A stretch of 64,000 bases of DNA from Gymnothorax reevesii (taxonomy: Eukaryota; Chordata; Actinopteri; Anguilliformes; Muraenidae), in assembly GCA_029721435.1 (NCBI GenBank), contig CM056574.1, forward strand, positions 4,725,001 to 4,789,000. The letters run 5' to 3'. Positions within the stretch are counted from its first letter, which is position 1, and each line of letters starts with the position of its first letter. A program made the position numbers and the translations under genes. Positions 1-11,039 of the stretch are shown here, piece by piece. The notes under the pieces are model-generated. The model saw nothing but the letters and a program-made list of their open reading frames with translations, searched no databases and was not told the DNA's origin.

Positions 1-722
1 AAACAAGGATGGGGCGAGGGTCACCACTTAGTGAACAAATGCGTGAGCTGATTGTCGAACAGTTTAAAAACAACATTCCTCAACGAGCTATTGCAAGAAA
101 TTTAGGGATTTCATCATCTACGGTCCGTAATATCGTCAAAAGGTTCAGAAAATCTGGAGAAATCACTGCACGTAAGCGACAAGGCTGAAAACCAACATTG
201 AATGCCCGTGACCTTCGATCCCTCAGGCGGAGCTATCAGCTGCTCTGCTCCCCAGCTCTGGAATTCTCTTCGTCCCGATCTCCGCAATATATACACACTC
301 CCACTCTTTAAATCCAGACTCAAAACTCACCTGTTCAAACTTGCATACTCACTATAACCACAACTGCACTGTCCTGTAAATATTTTAACTGTATTTATCT
401 GTCTGTTTATATTGAATATGTTGATTTGTATTTTATTTGAATGTTTTCTACTGTTTTTATGATGTGAGGCGACCTTGAGTGCTAAGAAAGGCGCCATATA
501 AATAAAATGTATTATTATTATAATTATTATTATGTGTTGCTGCCTTTACATTATAAGTTAATGATTATTTGCAAAAAAAAAAAGAAAAAGTTTCTCAGTT
601 TGAACATTAAACATCTCGTCTTTGCAGTGTATTCAATTGAATATAAGTTGAAAAGGATTTAAAAATCATTGTATTCTGTTTTTAGTTAAGATTTACATTA
701 CGTGCCAACTTCACTGGTTTTG
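1..722 (+). mobile_element. Tc1/mariner copy (family Tc1-A), middle lost and replaced by an L2 tail
   Basis: The first 232 bases match the start of the Tc1 copy at 45009 and encode the transposase N-terminal helix-turn-helix region (Tc1 proteins bind their inverted repeats with this part). An in-frame stop lies near 186. Bases 538-722 match the 3' terminal region of the same family at 46061-46240 and end with the inverted-repeat sequence CGTGCCAACTTCACTGG followed by TA. The whole catalytic region is absent and an L2-like LINE tail lies in its place. The copy runs off the window start. It is non-functional. Confidence 0.85.
233..537 (+). mobile_element. L2-like LINE, 3' end
   Basis: One frame reads PQLWNSLRPDLRN then LFKSRLKTHLF and a stop near 357. 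This is the conserved C-terminal end of L2-type reverse transcriptase proteins in fish. It is followed by a 3' untranslated region and the tail GGCGCCATATAAATAAAATG with ATT repeats, as in L2 elements. It is 5'-truncated. The sequence sits exactly between two parts of a Tc1 copy, but Tc1 internal sequence is missing, so this was not a clean insertion. Confidence 0.75.
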
Positions 723-873
723 TAGTTTCCAGTCGCCTCCATCTTGAAACTCACAATAAGTCAATTGACGAGCACGTACAAATAGATTGAAATCTGTTCC
801 CCTATCCTTCTTATTCGTTCGTGCTCGTCAATAGACTTTTTGAGACTTTCAAGATGGAGGCAACTGGAAACTA
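723..873. repeat. Palindromic foldback/MITE
   Basis: The left arm begins TAGTTTCCAGTCGCCTCC and the right arm ends GGAGGCAACTGGAAACTA. The arms pair over about 50 bases with few mismatches and leave a loop of about 45 bases. It starts at the TA that ends the neighbouring Tc1 copy. Family not recognised. Confidence 0.7.
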
Positions 874-1398
874 GCTCCAGGTGCTGTTTGCATGAATATT
901 TTTTAATTTTTTAATAAACTGTGCACTTTCAAAGATCTCAATGCCTCGCTTTAAATGTCAGGGCCCTCGGAATTCAACCAATGAAGTGTGGCGCTTCTTT
1001 GAGCCTTGTTAATACTGAAAAAATAGTGATTTCTTTGCATGGCAATGCTATGCCCGAGGCCCGAAGCCTGTTGGGAGCTTCGGCTAAAAGCCATTTATTT
1101 CGAAATGTTGCGTGGAGGTGGGGTATTCGACAAAAGTTCGTACTCACCATCATGTTTCAATACACCCCAAGTCAATTTCACCCCGGAATTCTCCTTTAAG
1201 TAAGCTAAACTCCAGTGGTTCTTAAAAGATCCCACTTTACAGGGACATGTTTTGGGGACTCAAGACTTGATTATAATTATTTCATAGGTGAATATTCGAA
1301 AATGTGTTGTGAGCTCGTAGATTGGCCATTTCCATTTTTTTTTTTTTAAGAAACCAAGGTTGAGAATAATTGCTTTATTGCACGCTCTATTAACAAAA
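874..1398. other. Unassigned intergenic DNA
   Basis: No convincing gene. A 92-codon frame at 921-1199 has no recognisable domain. The stretch may be a piece of an unrecognised repeat. Confidence 0.4.
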
Positions 1399-1653
1399 AC
1401 AAGAGCCATCTGGCAATGGCGAAACCCCCCGGCTGTAGGTTGCGTAACCTACAGGTTGTGTGGACAGACGGACGGACTGAAACCCCCAAAAGGCACAACT
1501 AGACCATGAGGAGAAGCTCCATCCCAAATTTGGTGCTTGTAAGTGATATAGTTTTCGAGTTCTGGTCCGGAAACAATTTTATTACAGACAAACGGACGGA
1601 CGGACACACTGATCGCTATATCTCCCCGCATTATATGCCGGGGGGATAATAAA
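1399..1653 (+). mobile_element. Short GACGGAC element, family F1
   Basis: It starts ACAAGAGCCATCTGG. A 9-bp inverted repeat lies just inside both ends: CCCCCCGGC at 1425-1433 and GCCGGGGGG at 1637-1645. A GGACGGACGG array lies just before the 3' repeat, and the end is ATAATAAAA. An internal palindrome (TGTAGGTTGCGTAACCTACA) follows the 5' repeat. A near-identical copy is at 33603-33864. It has no coding capacity. The architecture resembles non-autonomous rolling-circle (helentron-associated) elements; this class is inferred. Confidence 0.65.
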
Positions 1654-1859
1654 ATACTGAAAATCAATAAAAATGAAGACATTAATAAATGCTTCTTCCA
1701 GGTAAATCCTAGAAAGCTGAAATGTCAGGAGCAGGTTCAATGAAGAAAGACAAAAGTTTTTTCACTGCAACTTACGGTGAATTCAGAAGTGAGTCACTCT
1801 ACATTTTTCAAAAAAATGAATATTCATAACATGTTAATATCTCAACAAATATTCATTCA

Positions 1860-2274
1860 AATGGTACCATGCTTGGCAGTTTGTTTGTACACATGGAGCT
1901 TATAAAGTATACCAAAGGACATTTTGATACGATAAACGTTTGTCCACAGTAACAAATTATATAATACTATACAGCGTATTATGAACATAATATTTTTTAT
2001 TTCAAAAAGTCTCCAATGGATTTTCACGAAATTCGGTCACAGTACAGGGCATGGTACAGCAATGATGTGTGTTTTTTTTTCAGAATTTTATGACATTGCG
2101 ACAGGCCTTGGTCAAAGCAAAAGTCCCATTTAGGTGTATTTAGGTGGCGCTAGAGAGCCATTTTGTCTGTTTGGTGAAGATTTTAGATGGTCCGGAAACG
2201 TTTTTATTACAGACGGACGGACAGACGGACACACTGATCGCTATATCCCCCGCATTATATGCCGGGGGAATAAA
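1860..2274 (+). mobile_element. Divergent longer F1-type element, 3' part
   Basis: Bases 2193-2274 repeat the F1 3' end: a GGACGGACAGACGG array, GATCGCTATATC, and GCCGGGGG before an AATAAAA-like end. The upstream 330 bases differ from the short F1 copies and include GGTGGCGCTAGAGAGCC. The 5' limit is not clear. Confidence 0.5.
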
Positions 2275-2383
2275 AAAGCAATGAAACAGACCATTATTCA
2301 TTTCGATTTTTAAGATTCAAAAGAAATTACACTTTTGTACAACACACCATTTAGCACACACCATTTCTTCTGATCATTTAAGG

Positions 2384-2573
2384 CAGGGGTGTCAAACTGA
2401 CCCGTAAACAGTAGGTCTTCAATCCTACCAAGCAGAAGCTCACCTGAAAGCACTGATTTAATCAACTGATCTAGGCCGGCACAACTGATTAGTTGTATCA
2501 GGTGCGCTTCTGCATTGTTGGAGTGAAAACCTGCAGCCTCTTGGCCCTTTTACGGGTGAGTTTGACACCCCTG
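2384..2573. mobile_element. hAT-like MITE, 190 bp
   Basis: Terminal inverted repeats CAGGGGTGTCAAACT and AGTTTGACACCCCTG frame 190 bases with no coding capacity. This terminus is typical of fish hAT MITEs. The flanks (TTTAAGG / ATAAGGT) are only loosely alike, so the 8-bp target duplication is not clean. Confidence 0.8.
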
Positions 2574-2730
2574 ATAAGGTTTCCAGCCTGGCTTAGGTGG
2601 AGGAAGCACCTTAGAGAATTCTGGCGATCTATTTGCGCGCGCCCCCCCCCCATCAGCACCATCAGAATATTTGTTTTCACTGACTGAACAGCATACTTGC
2701 ACTGCTCGTCACCATAGGTAGGTCTTGAAT

Positions 2731-3204
2731 CTTAGGCTGCATCTGAATAGTCAAAAAATGATGGCCTATTCACTAAACCCTAACCACTTTTCTTTTGTGG
2801 AAAATGTCATAAGGGAAAGGAAAGATGTTTAAGGGAATTCCTAACGGCTTAGGAAGACAACCGCGCTAATTAGAGTATCCGAATGCACTTACACTAGGCA
2901 ACGTGGTCATGAGTGCCCTGCCCATCATATAAGTTTCTTTAAGAGATTGGTCAGATGAGTGGTCATCACTTTATATATTGCAGCTGCGCAGAATTGTGGG
3001 ATGGCTTTATCCCCTTTTTACAAAAAGGATGGTTCTGTGTACCCTATGATAAAGGAGGTAAATACGGAAGCACTGAGACACCTTTCCTTAACGTTTGAAG
3101 AATTCAAATCCACTTATCATGGCTGCTATGTAATTATTTCCAGATCATTTTTTAGGAGATAGGAACTTTCCTAAGCAAAACACACTATTGGGACGCATCC
3201 TTAG
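2731..3204. mobile_element. MITE related to the interior of the duplicated hAT element
   Basis: The ends form an imperfect 21-bp inverted repeat (CTTAGGCTGCATCTGAATAGT at the left, its partner ending GGACGCATCCTTAG at the right). The interior is alignable to 59335-60850, where the same unit is split by a GACGGAC element, and to 18574-18730. It has no coding capacity. Confidence 0.5.
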
Positions 3205-3429
3205 ATGACTTCTGCGAAGATGAACAAGGCTCCTAACTAAGTGGCTACATTGGACACTTAGGCTAAAAATGCGGTGCAAAGCAGAGGTGTATAGTAACGA
3301 AGTAAATGTACTATGTAATTTTGAGGATTTGTACTTTTTTAAAAATTTAAACCGGGACTTTTGCTCTTCGACATTTAAAAGATAAAAAGTATACTTTTAC
3401 TTTATTACTTTGACAATGGCCACTTCGGT

Positions 3430-4019
3430 GCAAATTAAAATATGAATGTAATTAATCATTTGGGCAATTCCACCGTGACGGATTTTTCCATCAGAAGGAA
3501 TTTGTAGTCATTTTGATAAATTCAAACTAAACTCAACCAGAAAATCATTAGTTCATATTAAATTTCATGCCTCAAAACTTTGTGTTAAATACATGATTAT
3601 TTGATGATTTGACAGTGCAACATCTCAGACTTTAGGGAGCCACTTAGATAGCTGTGAAATTTGGCTAATAGCATGTAGGTAATCTAGAATGTAATGTTGA
3701 AGATGAATTCTACTTGCGGTCAAGGAGTTTATGATCCGAGAAATGTATAGATTTAAGCCCCCGCAGTTTTTCAATTCTCAGTATTTTTTTTTTTGTTGCA
3801 ATTTTAATGGTGAATTCTGATGAAGATTTTTTTTATGTTTGCAGTCCATATTCTCTACCAAAATCATGAAAATAAACTGAAATACGATGTAATTCTAAAT
3901 GCTGAAAGAGTATTTTCTCAGTAGCCACATTTTTCCTCTTTATGAAGCTTAAATCTTGAATTATACAGCATTAAATTGGGTAACCCATAAACAGCCAAAT
4001 TTGGCTTCTGCGCAAAGGG
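3430..4019 (-). mobile_element. piggyBac-like element fragment
   Basis: Read on the minus strand it starts TTAACCCCTTTGCGCAG and then follows the first roughly 520 bases of the element at 15697-17618 closely. The inner part differs from that copy and the other end was not found, so this is a partial or related copy. The TTAA at 4020-4023 is the expected target sequence. Confidence 0.65.
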
Positions 4020-4023
4020 GTTA

Positions 4024-4405
4024 AGTGAAATGATTGGCTATTAAAGGAATGTCTTAGAGAGCCTGAGTCTCTCAGAAGTAAAGATGGCCAGAGGCTCTCC
4101 AACCTGTGAAAGCTTGCGTAAGAAAAACTGGAATACTTTAAAAACAATGTTCCTCAATGTCAAATTCCAAAGGCTTTGAAGGTTTCATCATCAACAGTGC
4201 ACAACATCATCAAAAGATTCAGAGAAACTGGAAAAATCTCTGCGCGTAATGGAAAAGGCCAAAGACCTTTACTGGATGCCCGTGATCTTCGGGCCCTCAG
4301 ACGCCACTGCATCACTCACCGGCACGATTCTGTCATTGACATTACTAAATTTAATCGCACAAAAAGCATTAGCATGCTAGATAGGGAATTATTCATCCCA
4401 TGAAC
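4024..4405 (+). mobile_element. Tc1-B fragment with chimeric 3' end
   Basis: It encodes the Tc1 transposase DNA-binding region: STVHNIIKRFRETGKIS, then GQRPLLDARDLRALRRHC. After DITK the reading passes into unrelated sequence (TRT/SISMLDRELFIP). The same switch at the same point occurs in the copy at 54198-54890, so the chimeric junction is inherited by copying and did not arise twice. The catalytic domain is absent. Confidence 0.7.
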
Positions 4406-4639
4406 TTGAATAAACTGTAAATTAGAAGGCAAACACAATTTTTCCATTTTCTAAATAATACAATGCTGACATAAATGGAATACATATAATTCATATTTAT
4501 GAGAACGAGCTATCAAATTTATGAAACAAAAGTAGAAATTTGAATTTACCCTTCTATTATTTCCTGGGTAAATTTGACCTGACTCGATATTCAATGTCTC
4601 CAAAATCATGATTAACATCCCTTTCTTAGCAAGATTCTT

Positions 4640-5227
4640 TTCCTAACGTCATGGACATTGGCTATCTGGGCATTGAGGAGACAAGTTTCTTGAGTTTAGC
4701 CATTGGAATTTGATCAAAGTCTTGTTTAATACAGGCTTCTAGCAGCTGGAGTATTTTGGGTCTCCTTTGACGGACTTTTAGTTTAATTATGCGCCAAATG
4801 TTCTCAATAGGTGAAAGATCAGGACTGCAGGCTGGCCAGTTCAGCACACGGACTCTTCTACCAAACCATGCTGGTGTAATAGCTGCAATATGTGGTTTTT
4901 GCATTGTCCTTCTGAAATACTCAAAGCCTTTCCTGGAATAGATGTCATCTGCAGGGGAGCATATGTTGCTCAAAAACCTTAAAATACCTTTCAGCATTCA
5001 TGGTGCTTTTTAAAACATGAGTGTCCCACACCATATGCACTAATGCATCCCCATAACATCAGATGCAGGCTTTTGAACTGAACGCTGATAAGAGGAGGGG
5101 TGGTCTTCCTCCTCTTTAGCCCGGAGGACACGACGCCCACGATTTCGAACAAGAATGTCAAAATTGGACTCGTCTGACCGATGTAAAATGTAATTTTGCA
5201 AGGCCTATGTAATATTAGTTTGAGCAT
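4640..5227 (-). pseudogene. Tc1-type transposase, catalytic part (Tc1-C)
   Basis: The minus strand shows the C-terminal half of a Tc1 transposase (DDE/D recombinase). Visible parts are LNWPACSPDLSPIENIWR, carrying the final catalytic glutamate, and the C-terminal AKLKKLVSSMPR. Upstream, in another frame, lie [15 protein letters not shown] and [13 protein letters not shown], which are the middle of the protein. The expected QQDNAxxH segment is degraded to RRTMQKPHIAAI. Frames are broken near 4990, and the N-terminus and inverted repeats are missing. It is dead. Confidence 0.8.
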
Positions 5228-5520
5228 TTCAGCTTTGCTTGTAATTCACTTTTGCAGTTGATACTTTGTATGCATTTATTCACAGGCCAAAGGATTATCA
5301 ATGTGTAGTGAGACGCTATAGTGTGATGATTAATTCATTTCTAGTGTTGTTCTTTATTAACTTTGTATTGTTTGTATTCATTTAGATTAAATTTTTCCAT
5401 TACTATTTATAAAAGAAAATTGTTTATATGAGAAAATGGTTTATATGAAAAAATAACCCGAGAAGGTCGTGAGACCCTGGATTTGATTATTTCACCTGTG
5501 GGTGTCTTGGGGAAGGCAAA
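5228..5520. other. AT-rich unassigned DNA next to the ribozyme-like motif
   Basis: No coding evidence. It may be part of the same Penelope-like remnant as the motif at 5521-5562. Confidence 0.35.
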
Positions 5521-5562
5521 GAGCGAACCTGACGAAGCAAGTGCGAAACGCATTGTTCGCTC
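5521..5562 (+). ncRNA. Hammerhead-ribozyme-like motif
   Basis: Three parts are in type I hammerhead order. GAGCGAAC (5521-5528) is the exact reverse complement of GTTCGCTC (5555-5562), giving an 8-bp stem I. CTGACGA (5529-5535) is followed by a short stem II, GC-AAGT-GC (5537-5544). GAAA (5545-5548) is followed by CGCATT, which would be a very short and imperfect stem III. Penelope-like retroelements are known to carry such ribozymes. The C in CTGACGA departs from the classic CTGATGA, and stem III has a mismatch, so activity is doubtful. Confidence 0.5.
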
Positions 5563-5639
5563 CTAATAAAGCTCTACTAATAGTGATCAGTATGCGGGAA
5601 CTTTATTACATAACTTTTGTTTTGCCTGCCATCGCCAGC

Positions 5640-6235
5640 ACCTGATCGACTTGGACAGGCTTGGGAAGCTTGTTGAAATTTCTCATTTCGTCTCATTTCG
5701 TTTCCAAGATTTTGACCAATGAACTTCAGCAGGGGCATGGCTTAGCACATAAATGGACAAAATTCAACAACCATTGGGCCATTCATCACAAAACTTGCAG
5801 AATATGTCCATATAATTACCAGGAACATACCCTGACAGTTTCAAGCAAAACACATATCAGGCTATAAATCAGCAATTGTTTGTCCTATAGCCATAAAACT
5901 CACAGGATATATTCATATAAGTACTTGAAACATACTCTGAAAATTTCATTCAAATTGACTGATAGGGGGTGCTATAAATGCAAAACAAAGCAGCATGGTG
6001 TAACACAAATCAGACTATAAATCATAGAGTTTTTCCACTCATTACAAAACTCAAAGGATATGTCCACACAAGAACCTCAAACATAGCCTGAAAGTTTCAA
6101 TCAAATCGACCAGTTGAGGGCGCCATAAATGCACAAAATAGTCTAACATAACACAAATCAGACGAAACATCATAAGTTGTCGGTCCAATCATCACACTGG
6201 CAAAATAGGTCCACAGACATACCTGCAACGTACTC
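5640..6235. repeat. Degenerate tandem repeat, unit about 148 bp
   Basis: The segment GAAARTTTCAWTCAAATYGAC followed by a TATAAATGC-like stretch recurs at about 5940 and 6088. Related ACTCAMAGGATAT and CAAATCAGACTATAAAT stretches keep the same spacing. Units are diverged. No gene is seen. Confidence 0.5.
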
Positions 6236-6241
6236 TTAAAG

Positions 6242-6860
6242 TGGTTTTTGTCCCCTGCTGCCACGATAGCGGGCGGAGCGGGGGACATAGTATTCAGCTC
6301 CGTCTGGCCGTCCGTCATGTCCTGTTTGTTCTGAACGCGATATCTCAAGAACGGTTTGACCGATTCCATTTATCTTTGGCGTGAGGGTATGTTGGTATGA
6401 TACGCCGACCACAGTAGATTTCCGTGACCTTGGCATTATTCTGAAGGTCATTATGATCATTTGACCACTTACAAATTCCTTGCCAACATGATATCTCAAG
6501 AGCGGTTTGACCGATTCCATTCATCCTTGGTGTCAAGGTGTATTAGGGGCAATGGACATAGTATTCAGCTCCATCCACCCGGCCGTCCGTCCATTATGTC
6601 CCGTTTGTTGAAAACGCGATATCTCAAGAACGGTTTGACCAATTCCATTCATATGTGGTGTCAAGGTGTATTGGGGGCAGGGGGCGTAGTATTCAGCTCT
6701 GTCCACCCATTCGTCTGTCCGTCATGTCCCGTTTGTCGTGAATGCGAAATCTCAAGAACGATTTGACCAATTTCATTCAGCTTTGGTGTCAAGGTGCAAC
6801 TTTGTGGTACACCGACCCCAGTCGATTTCAGTCACCTGGCGGGGGACACGGCCACGTTTA
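6242..6860 (-). mobile_element. GACGGAC element, family F4, with internal tandem units
   Basis: Read on the minus strand, GTCCCCCGCC (6838-6847 on plus) opens the element. Four diverged units of about 115-130 bp follow, each with a GTCCGTCATGTCC-like block and ATATCTCAAGAACGGTTTGACC on the plus strand. GGGGAC before AAAAACC closes it at about 6242. The closing end also has its own GTCCCC/GGGGGAC hairpin. Small frames here are translations of the repeat, not genes. Confidence 0.5.
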
Positions 6861-7220
6861 ATTTTTATTAATCTTAATATTGCTTTCACAATAACAGCGG
6901 CAGTCATCTCAGATTTTGATGTAGAGCACCCATTTTCAATAGCGACCTGCCTTGGGTCAAGATACATCATCATATCAAATTACAACTTCCTGGGCCAATT
7001 ATTTTTTTGAGTTCTCTCTAAAACATCGTTACTTCAGACAGACGGACAGCCGACCGGCTGGAATGATGGACGGATATTGGACGACAAAATTTCACCCACT
7101 CCATTTGATGAGTTGAGCACTCTCCCAAGATATTTTTGTCCTCCAAGCATTATTCGGAGTCGGGTCCGAATGTGAAAAAGCCATTCCTAGACCTGCTGCC
7201 TTCGGCGACGAAGGTAAAAA
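6861..7220 (+). mobile_element. GACGGAC-type element remnant, family F5
   Basis: CAGACAGACGGACAGCC near 7036 is followed about 140 bases later by CTGCCTTCGGCGACGAAGGT and an A run. This is the same order of array, hairpin and A-rich end as in the other families. The 5' end is not located. Confidence 0.35.
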
Positions 7221-7569
7221 AAAAAGGCTGTCTAATAATCCTCCACATCTTTTACTAAACATGGGTCATTACTAGTCCAGATGTCTACTGAAAATTTTAA
7301 TTTCTAACACCGGTATACAAAAAAGGAGTGGGATATTTAAGTCTAAGGAATGCTGTTTTCATATTTTGAACAAATGTATTTGTACCTTGAATTTAACAGT
7401 GCTCTTTATTCTAGATTATGGCAATTTTTATTTTCTATCTATAAAGCAAGAATCGTATGTCTACTGTGGCTGGTATATCTCTTTGTTAGATTGGCCTAAG
7501 CTTTGGGATATGGTGTATGCATGGGACGATAGTGTGCATCCTTCATTTTGAAGCTTTTTCGATTTTTCA
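7221..7569. other. Unassigned DNA
   Basis: A 61-codon frame at 7366-7551 has no domain. Nothing else is supported. Confidence 0.35.
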
Positions 7570-8087
7570 ACACGAATGGCAAGAACAGGCTGTTCAGCCC
7601 AACTAAGCTCGCCAGTTTCTTCATACTATTGTGAATATATCCCTTCAGATACTCAATGAGTCAATGGTATTTTGCTTTAAGTCAAGCCTGCTCTTGAAAA
7701 CCCCCCCAAGGTCTCTGCCTCAACAATATAGTCAGGCAAGGTATTCCACATTGAAATTACTCTTTGGGTGAAGAAGTACTTCCAAATATCAGTGCTAAAT
7801 TTACCTTTGGTCAACTTCCATTTGTGACCCTGAGTTCTACTCGCAACACTAGGTGGAAGGAATCCTACATAATTCACTCTGTTCATCCCTTTAACATATT
7901 TAAAGACCTCAATCAAATTTCCCCTGAGTCTCCTTTTCTTTAGACTAAAGAGATTAAGGATCTTCAGCCTCTTCTCGTAGCTTACATCTTTTATACCCGG
8001 AATTAGCTTCGTGGCTCTTCTCTGAACTTTCTCAAGAGCCTCTATATCTTTCTTAAAGCTATAGTTGGTAATCCTGTTCAGAAACAC
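7570..8087 (-). mobile_element. CR1-like LINE, 3' end
   Basis: The minus strand encodes the C-terminal end of a CR1-type reverse transcriptase protein: KVQRRATKLIPGIKDVSYEKR, LKKRRLRGNLIEVFKYVKG, then FFTQRVISMWNTLP and AETLGGF. A 3' untranslated stretch containing the reverse complement of GGCGAGCTTAGTTGGGCTG follows. It is 5'-truncated within the RT C-terminus at about 8087. It is the same family as the element at 14762-17963, and this copy shows the uninterrupted TTTAAATATG where that one carries a piggyBac-like insertion. Confidence 0.85.
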
Positions 8088-9538
8088 TTTTTGTTAAACT
8101 GGGTGAAATGGTCCATCTATTCTGAGAGTAGTCAATACATTATGTATTCAGAAAAAGGAACGAAAAGAATCAGACCTCTGTGTCGGCTGCAGGACTGTAA
8201 AAACTCTGTAAAAATCAATGCCATTCAGTCCGAATGGAAAGAATCAATCAGATGCCATCTGCTGCCCACGCCACCCTCTGTCCCTCCCTCCTCCCCGTGT
8301 GCACGCTCATCACGCTTCACCATAGCCGGAAATATTCAGCCAGTAGTTGTCAGTAATACACCTTAAGCATTGAAATCGTCATAAAACTCCAAAAAAGAAG
8401 AAGAAACTTTTTCGTAACTGAGAACTTTGCCGATTGGAACGATTTTGGCATCACCCATGCCATTTTCAGTAAGAATATCTCAGTAACTATAAATATAACC
8501 CTGCTGCTTTTTTGTACAGTGATAGAAGACAGATGGAACTGTCTTTTAGAAAAAGTTGGGGTCTCTGGCACCTGTCCCACATGGACATTTTTGCCACCAA
8601 AAACAGCCAATTAAAAATCTCTTCCAACTTTGGGAGCTCATATTTTCCAAACGGAGGTATCTAGAAAGCTCCAGTTTGCTAAGTTATCACACAAGTTTGT
8701 GAAGAATGGAACCCAGGAGTATCAGAACACTTCTGTGCAGTATTTTTAGTATCTTTAAGGCCCCAAACCCCACTCGCGAGTAGGTTTTTCTTAATTTTTG
8801 GCATTTTTAGCAAGCCCCCATGGCCTGCAGAGTGTGGGGAAACACCTGGGGATGTTTGTGGAGCACGAGCTACATGAAGAGGCCTTGAATACCAACTTAC
8901 AGTTCTCTGATATGTCTAGAGGCTGAGAATTAACCACTTAAAGATGCAAACAACCCTGGCGAGGCTTTTCTTGGCTATTTATAGCCCAATTACTGAAAAT
9001 TTCAGACCCCCACAACTCAGTAACTATTTGAGCTACAGGCCTACAATTTTGCATAGAAAGTACTTTTGTGACAATCAAGTGACTTACAAATTTGAGACCA
9101 ATTTTAAAATGGTGTGGCAACCACCATCTGGTGAAACCACACGGAATGACCCATGTGAATGAATCATTTCGAACAATAATGTTCCAGCATCTATTGCCAG
9201 ATCACCACCTCGTCTTTATGCAAAGTCAAAGGAAGTTGTGTCTCTTACAACTAAGTACTTTAAATTGTCTCCCTCTGCAGCTGCTGGGAAGGAAATGCTG
9301 CGGGTCCACTGTGCATTGACAGAGAGCTCGGCTCCGAGCAACAGTAATTTCAGATGGCAGTAAAATTACCCAATCATATTTCCCTAACGAATGCGAGGGC
9401 TTTGTCAACACTAATATTACGAAGGTTCCACTCGCTGTCCCCCAAGTGAATCACAGGCTAGTGAAATGAAAAAAAAAAAAAAAAAAAATCAGCAGTAAAC
9501 AACCAACTGACCTAGCCTGAGTTGTTGGTTCGTGAATA
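8088..9538. other. Unassigned intergenic DNA with a poly(A) run
   Basis: No frame with a recognisable domain. A run of about 21 A lies at 9469-9488. Several 60-95-codon frames occur on both strands without coding character. Confidence 0.4.
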
Positions 9539-10190
9539 TGTTGGGATTATATTTCAATATTTCTCATCATATTCAGGAGTGGATCAATTGCCATGTTGAA
9601 TAAGCATTATCAATAATCATAATAACCATATTATGTCAGCAGTTACACACACACATACAGGTAGTTCACATATGCGTAGGGAGGGGATGAGCAGTGCAAA
9701 CGCGCTCACGCACGCGCACACACACACACACACACACACACAGACATGCATACAAGCAGTTCACACACAGACACACACACTCAAGCAATTCAATTCCCAC
9801 ATGCATGAGCAGCTCACACACACATAAGTAGCAGGCTTCTGTAGCTTTGATTAGTAAGCAGGCTTCTGGCAAGTTGATTTGAAAACAATCAGGTGATGTA
9901 TTTGATTTCTGTAGCTTTGATCAATATTAGTACAGTAAAATCATAAGTTGTTAGTGAAAACAATCAATTGAATAATTTCTGTATCTACTTGTATCCTATC
10001 TGGCTGTATTCTTCCTCTCAACTAATTTTCCAGACCTTTGTAGTGATTCTTATCTTTGCACAAAAATAATTCTGCTTTACATTCATCAACATGCCACAAT
10101 AAAGCCTAATTGTCTGAAGAATCTGTCTCTCCAATTCCATGGGGATGGGGGAACCTCAATCTGAAAATATGACTGAATGAAAACCACAAT
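9539..10190 (+). mobile_element. Solo LTR related to the LTRs at 26748 and 35739
   Basis: It begins TGTTGGGATTATATTTCAA and follows the order of landmarks of the other two LTRs: ATATTATGT, CA-rich stretch, GCTTCTGTAGCTTTGATTAG, CAATTGAAT, then GGGGGAACCTCAAT and AACCACA. AATA precedes it (9535-9538) and AATA follows (10191-10194), a 4-bp target duplication like the GGAG of the full element. The end reads ACCACAAT, not the expected CAACA. No internal element lies beside it. Confidence 0.6.
9640..9830. repeat. CA/ACAC microsatellite inside the solo LTR
   Basis: It consists of runs of CACA with CAGACA and TACAAGCAGTTCACACACA interruptions. The LTRs at 26930 and 35930 have the same CA-rich stretch in the same place, so it is part of the LTR. 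Confidence 0.85.
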
Positions 10191-10260
10191 AATAGCTGTG
10201 ATTATCGTTTCGAGTTTATAAAGTAAGTTTTCTAGACCAATATTCAATGATAAGTTTGAG

Positions 10261-10995
10261 TTGACCAGAATGGGAAAATCTACACCAGACCTCAATTTGA
10301 TGCAAAAAACCAAGGCTTTTGAGAGGCATTTCAACACCAGCAATTATGCGCGATACCCATGGATGAAGGCGGAAAATCTCTATTGCTGGGATTGTATTCC
10401 TGTGCAAAAACTGGACACTCTGAGCGGGTGGCAATTAAATGATCATGAAAAGGTGAGCTATTGATAGGGCTCTGCGCCAAGTGATTTCTGAATTTTTGCC
10501 ATTGCTGCCAGTGTTTTGTCTATTTTACAAAATTTATTTGGGGGGGAAAAATACATACGGCATTGCTGAAATGGTGAGATAGGTTGACCGATAATACAGC
10601 ACGATGCTTTTACCCAAATTAACTTTCAAGGGGAAACGGAATGGAACTTTTAGCCTCTGAAATAATTTTTGTAACCTCACGGATACATAAGAACACAGCG
10701 TTAATTATTCATTATCCTCCTGACTCCTTTGACATGCGATACTTCTTGTTTACAAACACTGACATCATATTCAGCCTTTCACATTAGCGTGGTTGGCAAG
10801 TGTAAATCAATACAGCAAAACAGGGGAAGTACGGCATCCTGCAGTTTTGGAACAGATTCAGCGGTCTCTGCATATGTACATAACCTTGACAGTACTGCGA
10901 AGGCAAGATATTTCTCTTGGCTGAAGTACAACAAAGGTCTGTCTTGGCTTCCGGATCCTTACGAGTTGAAAGGTTGGAGGAGCGACCCCTCTTAG
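10261..10995 (+). pseudogene. Possible TTF-type zinc-finger transposase fragment
   Basis: At 10310-10440 the plus strand reads FERHFNTSNYARYPWM, then NLYCWDC. This resembles the start of TTF/ZMYM-type zinc fingers in hAT-derived proteins, where a YPWL motif precedes a CxxC. AAAAG|GTGAGC at 10450-10455 would serve as a splice donor. A second frame to 10995 ends SWLPDPYELKGWRSDPS with no known domain. Identification rests on a short motif only. Confidence 0.3.
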
Positions 10996-11039
10996 GGTCT
11001 GGGTCGGCTGGATCATCACTTGATTTTCCTACATCGAAC

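Noticed and set aside
9633..9872. His/Thr-rich and Val/Cys-rich frames
   Set aside because: Translation of a CA microsatellite in an LTR.
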